NCBI GenBank assembly: GCA_029251265.1 | Contig: JAQXDR010000129.1 | Span: forward strand, 1-64,000 | DNA length: 64,000 nucleotides | Source: Pseudoprimorskyibacter sp. | GTDB taxonomy: Bacteria; Pseudomonadota; Alphaproteobacteria; Rhodobacterales; Rhodobacteraceae | Direction of reading: 5' to 3' | Shown: piece by piece, positions 8,921-16,759 of the stretch | Position numbering within the stretch: the first letter of the stretch is position 1 | Layout: each line of letters opens with the position of its first letter | Translations under genes and position numbers: made by a program | The notes under the pieces: generated by a model | What the model was told of the DNA's origin: nothing | Seen by the model: the letters and a program-made list of their open reading frames with translations, nothing else | Databases searched by the model: none

Positions 8921-10903
8921 GTGGCATTGATCCAAGGGTCTGTCGCCAACGAAGTGCTGACCGGTACCAAAGCGGATGATACGATCATTGGTGGTGGGGG
9001 TGTGGATCAGTTTCGTGGCGATGAAGGGGATGACTGGCTAGAGGGCGGGTCATCAAATGATTTTTTTTACAATGGACCGGGTGATGATACGGTCAAGGGA
9101 CTTGGAGGAGATGATCGTTTTTTGTACTTTACGGGCCGTCACAACTGGCTAGACGGTGATCGCATATACGGCGGTGGCGGAGATGACCTTTTATGGGTTT
9201 CTGGTGTTGAAGAAGATTACAATCTTGACGCGCGTCCTGATCAGAACGGCTGGGCACACGCGACTTACGGATTAATCTTTCGGGATGTGGAAACGCTGAA
9301 AATCACATCTGGTAAAGGTGAGGATTCCATATGGGGCCATAAAGGGGATGACACCATCTTTACAGGTCTTGGCCATGACCTTGTATTTGGGGGTGGCGGG
9401 TCCGACAGGATTACAGGCAGCTATGGCAACGATACGCTTTTTGGCGAGGGCGGCCATGATATTCTTATCGGAGATCAGGGCGATGAAACCGCGGGCCATG
9501 ACAGTCTTGATGGTGGTCGCGGGCACGATGTTCTTGCCGGAAACATGGGGGATGACACGTTGCGCGGAGGCAGCGGCAACGACACTCTGACAGGGGGATT
9601 GGGAGACGACCTGCTGGCAGGTAACAATGGCGCGGATTTGCTGTATTCTGGTGATGGACGCGATACCCTATCTGGACACATGGGTGACGACACGATCATG
9701 GGAGGCGCGGGAAAGGACCTAGCAAGATTTAAAGCGCGCGTCACCGATGTTGGTGTTTTTCTGGACGGTGAAAACCTGCGAATTTTGTCACACGAGGGCT
9801 TTGACCTCGTTTATGATGACGTAGAACTGCTATGTTTCAACAGAGAAACCTTTCAGTTTAATGATATCGTGGTGATGTTCCAGCTGTCGTCGAGTCTGGG
9901 GGATGATACCGTGACAGGCAGTCGTTTTGATGATGCTATTTCAACATTTTCGGGGAATGACTGGATCGTTCTGGGCCGTGGTTCTGATACAGTGGATGGT
10001 GGCACGGGCGAAGATACTGTTAGTTTTGAAAATCACACCTCTAAGGTTTTTGTGAACCTTTCTGCAGGTGTGGCACATGTGAAAAATGACAAAAATCAGC
10101 TGATTGACATAGAGCATGTGACCGGCACGCAATATGCAGACAGGTTGATAGGGGATGCGGCAGCAAACCATCTGCGCGGTTTGGGCAAAAACGACATGTT
10201 TATTGCGTCATTAGGAGCTGACACACTGGATGGGGGCGAGGGCCGGGATTGGGTCAGTTATATAGATGCAAGCGATAGTGTTCTCGTCGATTTAACCGCA
10301 GGACTGGGCAGTATCGGACTCTTCGACGAGCACATCTTGATCGGGATCGAAGGTATCAATGGCAGTCATCAATCAGACACTATTACAGGAAGCCCCAATG
10401 ACGATACGATCTATGGAATGGGTGGCAGTGATTGGTTGATCGGATCCAGTGGTCGGGATGATTATATCGGGGGTGGGGGCAAAGATACCGTGTCTTACGA
10501 GGTGTCATCCGCCGCAGTTTTTGCCAGTCTTGCCACGGGTGGATATGGCGGCTTGGCTTTGGGCGATAGCTATAAGGCAATCGAAAATCTCTCTGGCAGT
10601 GCGCAGTCGGACGTTATCAGCGGAAATGCAGCCAAGAATCGCCTTTGGGGTTTAGAGGGCAATGACACCCTTGATGGGATGGCAGGCAATGACAGGCTTT
10701 TGGGTGGTGCGGGTGATGATTTCCTCGATGGTGGTGCAGATCATGACATCGCACTTTTTAATGGACGATATAAAAACTATCTGATTTCGCGGGACGTTAC
10801 GGAGACTACGATCTTTGTGCACGATACGATTGGATCTGATGGAACGGATACTTTGATAAATATTGAAGCCATAAGATTTTCTGACGAGTTAATTTTTTTA
10901 TAG
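8921..10903 (+). CDS. Secreted RTX-type calcium-binding repeat protein
   Basis: A 660-residue acidic protein built from glycine/aspartate nonapeptides of the GGxGxDxLx type, for example [19 protein letters not shown] near the start and several blocks up to residue 610. Such repeats bind calcium and fold as a beta-roll outside the cell after type I secretion. Between repeat blocks are three spacers around [19 protein letters not shown]-like sequences. The last 45 residues ([16 protein letters not shown] and IEAIRFSDE) form the usual C-terminal module. There is no N-terminal signal peptide, as expected for type I export. The start is a GTG with AGGGA six to seven bases upstream. No secretion ABC/MFP genes lie nearby. 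No enzymatic domain was recognised. Confidence 0.88.
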   Translation: MALIQGSVANEVLTGTKADDTIIGGGGVDQFRGDEGDDWLEGGSSNDFFYNGPGDDTVKGLGGDDRFLYFTGRHNWLDGDRIYGGGGDDLLWVSGVEEDYNLDARPDQNGWAHATYGLIFRDVETLKITSGKGEDSIWGHKGDDTIFTGLGHDLVFGGGGSDRITGSYGNDTLFGEGGHDILIGDQGDETAGHDSLDGGRGHDVLAGNMGDDTLRGGSGNDTLTGGLGDDLLAGNNGADLLYSGDGRDTLSGHMGDDTIMGGAGKDLARFKARVTDVGVFLDGENLRILSHEGFDLVYDDVELLCFNRETFQFNDIVVMFQLSSSLGDDTVTGSRFDDAISTFSGNDWIVLGRGSDTVDGGTGEDTVSFENHTSKVFVNLSAGVAHVKNDKNQLIDIEHVTGTQYADRLIGDAAANHLRGLGKNDMFIASLGADTLDGGEGRDWVSYIDASDSVLVDLTAGLGSIGLFDEHILIGIEGINGSHQSDTITGSPNDDTIYGMGGSDWLIGSSGRDDYIGGGGKDTVSYEVSSAAVFASLATGGYGGLALGDSYKAIENLSGSAQSDVISGNAAKNRLWGLEGNDTLDGMAGNDRLLGGAGDDFLDGGADHDIALFNGRYKNYLISRDVTETTIFVHDTIGSDGTDTLINIEAIRFSDELIFL

Positions 10904-11176
10904 TTACTGGTCCATCGTGGATTTTACGAAATCAGTCCGTGGTGTGGGGCATGGTTGAATGAACCATTCAGTCTTGACGCTGCTACATAGCTATATCTGC
11001 CCAAGATGGGCGCGGGATGAGGTCGCCTTCTAGCTGGGCCCAAAGCCGAGGTTCGGGCCGTTTTGAACGCCGTTTGGTCACACTTGCGTGAGTACAGAAG
11101 TTGAACAGAGGTTTCTCACGGCGGCGTGATATAGGTCGTACTATGTGCAGGCATGTACAAAGAGGGATGTTACAAG
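10904..11176. other. Intergenic region between the RTX gene and the RuBisCO-like gene
   Basis: No gene seen. A six-base inverted repeat, ATGGTT with AACCAT, lies at about 10950-10966 but has no U-run, so it is a weak terminator candidate for the RTX gene. A leftward open stretch (10983-11228) has no recognisable product. Confidence 0.35.
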
Positions 11177-12277
11177 TTGGCAAATCGAATTGAGTTAGAC
11201 TACGTCGTAAAAACTTCGCTTTCGCCATACGCCATTACCGAGCGTATGGTAGGCTTTTTTTCACAGAGCCCATCTGGCGCATCCCCTATTGTCCTGTCAT
11301 CTGAACATGGACCGTGCGAAGGGCAGGTGTACATTAGCTTGGCATGGGGCCTTGATGCCGTAGGCGCCGATCTATGTGCTTTGGTTGTCGCCGCGACTGA
11401 TGGGTTTGTTGACATTGCCGAAATTCAGGGCCTCCAAGTTGTTAATATGCGATTGCCCGAAGCCTTTGCCCGGCCATACCCGGGTCCCAAGTTTGGAATT
11501 TCGGGGATACGCGATCGAACACATATCAACCGTCGTGCGCTTATAGGAGCCATGGTTCGGCCCGGTCCAGAGATGAATGCCGCACAAACTGCACAGCGTG
11601 TAGCCGTCCTGGCAGAAGCTGGTGCCGATATAGTGGTAGAGGATGTGGTGCAGCCTGACACTGCCAACTGCCCTTTTGACGAACGTGTCAAGGAAGTGAC
11701 CCGTGTGATCATGCGTCATGCGGAGCGGACGGGAAAACAGGTCATCTATGCCTTTGATGTAACCGGCAGCATAGATGATATGCGTTATCGCCACGATATC
11801 GTGCGTGATGAAGGGGGAACCTGTATTCAAATCGGGCTGTCCGCCGTTGGACTGGCTGCCTCTATCGCGATGGGACGGTATACCCAACTGCCACTTCATG
11901 GATTGGCCAGAGGCTGGCGGCAGGTGACACAAAATACGTTAGGTGGATGGCAGTTTGACGCCTACAGCGCTTTGTATCGTTTGGCTGGCATCGATCACTT
12001 GCATCTTGGCCGGACAGGCCAAGACGGTGACTGTGCTGTTCTTGACAACGCGCGCAGCCTTCTGAACCCATTATTTAACTACAAGGCCTGTGTTCCCATG
12101 CCCGTAATTTGCGACGGCAAAGGAGGGCCCACGCCTTCGGCAATTTTGCGCCACCTGAACAGTTCGGATTTGATCCATTTATTGCCGGCAGAAGCAGACC
12201 CTGTTCAGATCGGTCGCTTGGGCAAAGCTTGGGATGCAGCCGTGTCCGGCGCACCACCAATGCGTGTTTTGCGATAA
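11177..12277 (+). CDS. RuBisCO-like protein (form IV type), catalytic residues missing
   Basis: A 366-residue protein of the RuBisCO large-chain superfamily: the linker RPYPGPKFGISG and strand-by-strand similarity through the C-terminal barrel are clear. The active site is not that of a carboxylase. By my hand alignment to the spinach enzyme, K175 is R128, the carbamylated K201 is V154, E204 is V157, loop-6 K334 is Q, and the GGG phosphate loop is absent, while D203, H294 and H327 equivalents remain. The chosen start is TTG 11177, preceded by AGAGGGA at good spacing; ATG 11153 is the alternative. Known RuBisCO-like proteins act as enolases, isomerases or decarboxylases on phosphorylated sugars; none of these can be assigned. 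The neighbours are zinc-related. Confidence 0.85.
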   Translation: MANRIELDYVVKTSLSPYAITERMVGFFSQSPSGASPIVLSSEHGPCEGQVYISLAWGLDAVGADLCALVVAATDGFVDIAEIQGLQVVNMRLPEAFARPYPGPKFGISGIRDRTHINRRALIGAMVRPGPEMNAAQTAQRVAVLAEAGADIVVEDVVQPDTANCPFDERVKEVTRVIMRHAERTGKQVIYAFDVTGSIDDMRYRHDIVRDEGGTCIQIGLSAVGLAASIAMGRYTQLPLHGLARGWRQVTQNTLGGWQFDAYSALYRLAGIDHLHLGRTGQDGDCAVLDNARSLLNPLFNYKACVPMPVICDGKGGPTPSAILRHLNSSDLIHLLPAEADPVQIGRLGKAWDAAVSGAPPMRVLR

Positions 12278-12313
12278 GGCCTATTCCCCTTTAAGAATGG
12301 GAAATACGGAAGG

Positions 12314-12793
12314 TCAGGGGGCGTTGTCATGGCATCCCGGGCATTGTCCCAAGATTTCGATCATGGCGGTATCTATTGAAAAACCGGAGGGCTGAACAGC
12401 ACTGGTCAGGGCGACTTCAACATTTGGGGCGGTGATTTCTCCAACTGTGCCGCAGTCCTTGCAGATAAGAAACACAGGAGCTTGTCCGCAACCCACATGG
12501 CTACAGGCAATAAATGCATTCAACCGCTCGACTTTATGGGCCAGTTTATGTTCCACCAAAAAACTAAGAGCCCGATATGCGACTGGAGGTTGAGATCCCA
12601 AACCCTCATGACGCAGCACTTCTAAGACTTCATATGCGCCCATCGCGCGGTGTTCGGCCAATAGGATTTCGAGAACCCGGCGACGTATTGGTGTCAAACG
12701 TAATCCCTTGGTTTGAGCAGTCTCAACGGCAGCCGCGACTCCCTCATCTATGCAAGTCCGGTGGTTGTGAGATCGAAATCCAACAGTTTCCAT
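12314..12793 (-). CDS. zur: Fur-family zinc uptake repressor
   Basis: A 159-residue Fur-superfamily regulator. It has a winged-helix DNA-binding half (LRLTPIRRRVLEILLAEH; VAYRALSFLVEHKLAHKV) and a metal-binding half with FIACSHVGCG, FLICKDCGTVGE and LGQCPGCHD, whose paired cysteines form the structural zinc site. This cysteine pattern and the adjacent znuA-like gene point to Zur rather than Fur or PerR. The frame is open up to 12865, but the ATG at 12793 has AAAGAGG six bases ahead, so I start there. It is divergent from the ZnuA-like gene, with 92 bases between. The znuB/znuC transporter genes are not in the window. Confidence 0.85.
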   Translation of the reverse strand: METVGFRSHNHRTCIDEGVAAAVETAQTKGLRLTPIRRRVLEILLAEHRAMGAYEVLEVLRHEGLGSQPPVAYRALSFLVEHKLAHKVERLNAFIACSHVGCGQAPVFLICKDCGTVGEITAPNVEVALTSAVQPSGFSIDTAMIEILGQCPGCHDNAP

Positions 12794-12801
12794 AGAAAAC
12801 C

Positions 12802-12841
12802 TCTTTGCGCCAGAATGATCCGCAGTATGATAGCGCAAAGA
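12802..12841 (-). promoter_or_regulatory. Inverted repeat overlapping the zur ribosome-binding site
   Basis: TCTTTGCGC at 12802-12810 is perfectly complementary to GCGCAAAGA at 12833-12841, with 22 bases between. In the zur transcript the second arm contains most of the AAAGAGG ribosome-binding site, so folding would partly mask it. It could equally be an operator for the divergent pair. A possible rightward promoter (TTTGCG, 16 bases, TATGAT) overlaps it. Confidence 0.45.
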
Positions 12842-12885
12842 ATAAGAATCCAGTGCGTGTGACACTTTGAGATAAAGGGAAAAGC

Positions 12886-13854
12886 ATGCTTCGGCTGATT
12901 TTTACACTATTTCTGATTTTAGGTGCGCAGACCGCTTTCGCAGAGGTTCCCCGCGTGGTGGCGGATATCCGGCCAGTTCAAGCTCTTGTTGCGCGTGTGA
13001 TGGCGGGCTTGACGATTCCTTCATTGTTGGTTCAGCCCGGATATGATCTGAAAAGTTATCAATTAAGGGCGTCTGATTATGGCAAACTAGACCGGGCGGA
13101 TTTGGTGTTTTGGGTGGGTCACGCGCTGACACCGGGATTGTCTACCCAGATATCCAGACGAAAAGACGATCTTATATCTGTCTCGTTGTTAAAGGTGCGC
13201 CACACGCGTTTGTTGCGCTACCGCTCATCCGAGATGTTTCGCGATTCCTCGCATGTCGAACATTTATTGGTGCCCGGTGTCAATATATCGACCGATAGCG
13301 CCCATCATGATCATTTGATGCATGATGATTCTGATGCAGAGGATGTGATCGATCCTCATGCATGGTTGGACCCTTCGAATGCCAAGTTATGGGTCGATGA
13401 AATAGCAATTGCCCTTTCGCGTTTTGATCCGGAAAATGCAGAAGTCTATTTGGCCAATGCGTGGCACGCCAAAACAGAAATAGATTACGAAATCACCAAG
13501 GCGCGCAGGATACTAAGGCCCCTGTCTAGAACCCCCTTTGTTGTTTACCGCGACAGGTACCATTATTTCGAAGCCTTTTTTGACATCCGCGCGGTGGATG
13601 CCATTTATCTACAAGGCCAATTTAGAACCAACCGCAGTGCCGAGGTCCGTAATGTTTTGACCCGCAGCGATATTTCATGCGCTTTCATTGATCCTAAATT
13701 TGATATTTCTCAGCTGCAAGATGTGGTGCGTGGAACAAATGCGCAGTTGGCATTTCTTGACCCGCTGGGCGTCTATCTGCCGTCTGGTCCAAGCTTTTAC
13801 CCATTGCTTCTGCGCAGCTTGGCCGAAGATTTTGCGCATTGCCTTAAGCCCTGA
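12886..13854 (+). CDS. ZnuA-like ABC transporter substrate-binding protein with altered metal site
   Basis: A 322-residue periplasmic protein with a clear signal peptide (LIFTLFLILGAQTAFAE) and the cluster A-I (ZnuA/TroA) fold: ADLVFWVGHAL, a short His/Asp-rich loop at 139-150, DPHAWLDP at 156-163, FIDPKFD and FLDPLG. Of the three metal-binding histidines of ZnuA only H158 remains. The first (H in the PHDY motif) is K56 in DLKSYQLR, and the third (H in FHDAY) is R222 in VVYRDRYHYF. High-affinity zinc binding in the usual way is therefore doubtful. It could be a chaperone, a sensor or a binder of another ligand. No permease or ATPase genes follow it. It is divergent from zur. Confidence 0.82.
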   Translation: MLRLIFTLFLILGAQTAFAEVPRVVADIRPVQALVARVMAGLTIPSLLVQPGYDLKSYQLRASDYGKLDRADLVFWVGHALTPGLSTQISRRKDDLISVSLLKVRHTRLLRYRSSEMFRDSSHVEHLLVPGVNISTDSAHHDHLMHDDSDAEDVIDPHAWLDPSNAKLWVDEIAIALSRFDPENAEVYLANAWHAKTEIDYEITKARRILRPLSRTPFVVYRDRYHYFEAFFDIRAVDAIYLQGQFRTNRSAEVRNVLTRSDISCAFIDPKFDISQLQDVVRGTNAQLAFLDPLGVYLPSGPSFYPLLLRSLAEDFAHCLKP

Positions 13855-13932
13855 TTATGATAGCCCCCGCGTCTGCGAACTCCGGGAATAGGCGGTTTTG
13901 AGGAGCCATCATTTCGCCTGTAATCGACTTGG

Positions 13933-15111
13933 CTATAGCCGTGATAACAAAGCAGGTGTGGGCCAAGCGTCTATTGCCAAACCAAGCCTTTTTTGTTCCT
14001 CACGCACGGCTTCTCGGGTTTTAGCTCCCAAGATACCGTCAATATCGCCCACATCGTGGCCTCGGCTCTGGAGGCGCTGCTGCAAAGCTTTCATCTGCGA
14101 GCCGTTCAAGCCAATTTCGGGTTCACCCGCGTCGTAAACAGCTGCCCCCTCAAGCCGTGTGGCGAAATAGGCGGCCGTCAACACGTACGTAAAGCTTTGG
14201 TTCCATTCAAACAGCACAGAAAAGTTCGGATAAACCAAAAATGCTGGACCTTTGTGACCCTGTGGCAAGATGATGGAGCCTTGAAGATCCGTACGTAAAA
14301 ATGTGCCAGTTCTTGGCTTTACTCCGGTACGTGCCCACTCTCGGGCGGTTTTCGAAGTGCCAAGCCCTGTGTCTGCCCAGTTGAAATTTGTAGGCACGCT
14401 GACCTCTTGTAGCCAAGGCTCATTGGCACGCCACCCGAGGCTTTTTAGCATTTTGCCGCCGGACATCAGGGCATCGGGTGCAGATGTCTTGAGAGAGACA
14501 CGTCCATCGCCATCTGCATCTACCCCGTTTTCTAAAATGTCCTCTGGCAGCATTTGCACCATGCCGATTTCACCAGCCCATGCGCCAGTCGTGGTCCGAG
14601 GGTCGAACTCTCCTTGAGCAAAAAGCTCCATCGCGGCGAAAACTTGTGGCCGGAAAAGTTCAGGGCGACGGCAATCATGGGCCAGTGTGACCAAAGCGTT
14701 CCGGGTATTAAAATTCCCCTGAAATCCGCCAAAATCTGTTTCAAAAGCCCAAAATGCAAGCAAAACACCGCGAGATACACCGTACTTACGCTCAATCTGA
14801 CCGAAGATACGATCATATTGCTTTGCTTTGCGCTTACCCAGATCCATCCGATAGCCACTTATCAATTTGCGGGAAAAATCGATGAATCCGGACTGAAAGA
14901 TGCCTTGTGCTCGATCCGCTCGCAAAACGGCAGAATCTTTTTCGACTCCATCGAAAAATGCACGCGCCGTGCGACGACTGTGTCCATGTGATCGTGCTTC
15001 GTCCACCATGTCAGTGACAAACTGTGAAAATGAACCACCACACGGCACTTGTGCATGTGCAGTTGTGACCCAAAAAAGCGTTGCGGCCATCACGTTCAAC
15101 ATCATTCTCAT
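13933..15111 (-). CDS. Lytic murein transglycosylase, MltB/SLT2 type, with peptidoglycan-binding domain
   Basis: A 392-residue exported enzyme that cleaves the glycan strands of peptidoglycan to give 1,6-anhydro ends. After a signal peptide ending near THAQ, the catalytic domain carries LLAFWAFETDFGGFQGNF, whose Glu is the expected acid/base, and GEIGMVQMLPEDILENGVD. Residues about 335-392 form a PG_binding_1 domain (MKALQQRLQSRGHDVGDIDG). The ATG has GAGGTGAT five bases upstream. There is no lipobox, so it is probably a soluble periplasmic form. It converges with the ZnuA-like gene. Confidence 0.9.
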   Translation of the reverse strand: MRMMLNVMAATLFWVTTAHAQVPCGGSFSQFVTDMVDEARSHGHSRRTARAFFDGVEKDSAVLRADRAQGIFQSGFIDFSRKLISGYRMDLGKRKAKQYDRIFGQIERKYGVSRGVLLAFWAFETDFGGFQGNFNTRNALVTLAHDCRRPELFRPQVFAAMELFAQGEFDPRTTTGAWAGEIGMVQMLPEDILENGVDADGDGRVSLKTSAPDALMSGGKMLKSLGWRANEPWLQEVSVPTNFNWADTGLGTSKTAREWARTGVKPRTGTFLRTDLQGSIILPQGHKGPAFLVYPNFSVLFEWNQSFTYVLTAAYFATRLEGAAVYDAGEPEIGLNGSQMKALQQRLQSRGHDVGDIDGILGAKTREAVREEQKRLGLAIDAWPTPALLSRL

Positions 15112-15273
15112 AGATCACCTCATTTCATCACAAATCGCGATATTAATTACGTAAAAAGACCCTTAACTGAGCCAGATTTTAGGAGCTCCGTAAATAACTT
15201 CTTTACTCAAATTTGTCATTTTATTGAGAAAGATGAAACAAAAACTAAGGCAACGAGCGGTAACGGAGTTGGT

Positions 15274-15636
15274 ATGAATGTATTGATTGTTGAGAGTACA
15301 GGTGTGCAAGCCAAACGCTGGAGCGATTATTTAGGAGAGATCTGCAAAGAACTTACGTCTGCAAAAAACCGTGCGGAAGCGGTCGAGGCATTAAGGGTTC
15401 AGCGTTACAATGCGATTGTTCTTGATTTGTCACTGGCCGAAGGAACAGCATTGTCTATCGCGGATTATGCAGCTTATCGGCAGCCTTGGGCGCGTGTCCT
15501 TTTCGTGACGCGTGATGCGAGTTACGAGGGTGGTTGGCTGTTCCAGAATTATGCAAATGCGCGTGGTGTAACAAGCGCGACTGTGCCGCCTCAGGATCTG
15601 GCTGCAATGGTGGATTATTACGCCAAATGCGCCTGA
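15274..15636 (+). CDS. Stand-alone receiver-domain-like protein, atypical
   Basis: A 120-residue protein consisting of little more than a CheY-like fold. NAIVLDLSLAEG holds the expected phosphoacceptor Asp, and VLFVTRD holds the conserved Thr. The acidic pair near the N terminus is reduced to one Glu (VLIVESTG), and the usual Lys-Pro near the end is replaced (SATVPP). It may therefore be phosphorylated poorly or act without phosphorylation. ATG 15274 has ACGGAG before it; the frame upstream is open but is not protein-like. There is no output domain and no kinase next to it. It converges with the glutathionyl-hydroquinone reductase gene, with a hairpin between them. Confidence 0.65.
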   Translation: MNVLIVESTGVQAKRWSDYLGEICKELTSAKNRAEAVEALRVQRYNAIVLDLSLAEGTALSIADYAAYRQPWARVLFVTRDASYEGGWLFQNYANARGVTSATVPPQDLAAMVDYYAKCA

Positions 15637-15648
15637 TCCTATGAAGGG

Positions 15649-15689
15649 CGTTTGACACCAAAATGCCAGCTGCGACTTGGTGTCAAACG
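15649..15689. terminator. Perfect 13-bp hairpin between convergent genes
   Basis: CGTTTGACACCAA (15649-15661) and its exact complement TTGGTGTCAAACG (15677-15689) enclose a 15-base loop. It lies just after the receiver-like gene and includes the stop codon of the leftward reductase gene at 15683-15685. There is no U-run on either side, so it is a bidirectional terminator or 3'-end protecting stem rather than a textbook intrinsic terminator. Confidence 0.65.
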
Positions 15690-16660
15690 GTCCGATCGTG
15701 TGGCGTCAGAAAATCCAAATCGGGCGTAATCGGTATGATCCGGTTTGGATTTATGCTTTCGTGGCTGTAATGGTAGTGACGCACAATATGATCCATATGC
15801 ACCGTATCGGCCACGCCGGGCCATTGGTACAATTGACGTGTGTATGCCCATAGATTGGGATAGTCGATGACGCGGCGCAGGTTACATTTAAAATGTCCGT
15901 GGTAGACTTTGTCGAACCGCACCAAAGTGGTGAACAATCGCCAGTCCGCTTCTGTCACCTGATCACCAACAAGATAACGGTGCGTGCCTAGCTGGTCCTC
16001 TAGCCAGTCCATCGTTTCGAAAAGTGGTTTAACCGCAGCATCATAGGCGCTTTGGGTCGTGGCAAAGCCTGCTTTGTACACTCCATTATTCAGAGTGTGG
16101 TAAATGCGCTCATTGATATGTTCAATTTGATCTCGTTTGGATGTGGGCCAGAAATCTAGGGTGTTACCGGTCAATCCATTAAACGCTTGATTGAGCATTC
16201 GGATGATTTCAGAGCTTTCATTAGAGACGATCTTGCTACGTTCCTTGTCCCACAGGACTGGCACGGTGACGCGGCCTGTCATGTCAGGCAGTGCATGCAG
16301 GTAGACATCCCGCAGTAGCGGTAAATTCAAAAGAGTGTCCCCGGTAGTGCCTGCCATGGTTGTGGCAAAGGTCCATCCATCTTTCAGCATGTCAGGATGT
16401 ACCACCGAAACCGTGATATGGTCGTTCAGGTCCTTGAGCGCACGAAAGATTAGCGTTCTGTGCGCCCATGGGCATGCGTGCGAGACATATAGATGATACC
16501 TGCCACTTTTTGCAGCAAACCCACCTGATCCGGACGGTCCGGAACTGCCATCGGCTGTGATCCAATTGCGGAATTTCGCCTCGGAACGCACAAAAGCCCC
16601 ATCGTTCGATTTGGTGTCATACCAACGATCATGCCAAGTTCCGTCTACCAGCAATCCCAT
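15683..16660 (-). CDS. yqjG: Glutathionyl-hydroquinone reductase (Xi-class glutathione transferase)
   Basis: A 325-residue member of the YqjG/ECM4/PcpF family, which reduces glutathionyl-(hydro)quinones and releases free hydroquinone. The hallmark SHACPWAHRTLIFR gives the catalytic cysteine, followed by VPVLWDKE, SNESSEIIRMLN and a C-terminal helical GST domain with VGDQVTEADWRLFTTLVRFD. The length matches the family. The ATG at 16660 is preceded by AAAGGAGA. It probably protects against quinones. It seems to be a single-gene unit. Confidence 0.93.
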   Translation of the reverse strand: MGLLVDGTWHDRWYDTKSNDGAFVRSEAKFRNWITADGSSGPSGSGGFAAKSGRYHLYVSHACPWAHRTLIFRALKDLNDHITVSVVHPDMLKDGWTFATTMAGTTGDTLLNLPLLRDVYLHALPDMTGRVTVPVLWDKERSKIVSNESSEIIRMLNQAFNGLTGNTLDFWPTSKRDQIEHINERIYHTLNNGVYKAGFATTQSAYDAAVKPLFETMDWLEDQLGTHRYLVGDQVTEADWRLFTTLVRFDKVYHGHFKCNLRRVIDYPNLWAYTRQLYQWPGVADTVHMDHIVRHYHYSHESINPNRIIPITPDLDFLTPHDRTV

Positions 16661-16759
16661 CTGTGTTCTCCTTTGTAGCTGTTCGGTAAAGATATGCCCG
16701 GACCGAAAGCTCTAAAAGAGCGGTGATAGCGCAGTACCCCTGCATGTGCGCACATTGAT

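Noticed and set aside
10983-11228. Leftward 81-codon frame upstream of the RuBisCO-like gene
   Set aside because: Overlaps the start of the rightward gene and shows no recognisable domain or ribosome-binding site; kept only as intergenic DNA.
12284-12306. Possible terminator between the RuBisCO-like gene and zur
   Set aside because: TATTCCC and GGGAAATA pair only with a bulge, and no U-run follows; too weak to list.
12794-12865. Longer Zur form starting at 12865
   Set aside because: The extra 24 residues are not family-like, and the ATG at 12793 has a good ribosome-binding site.
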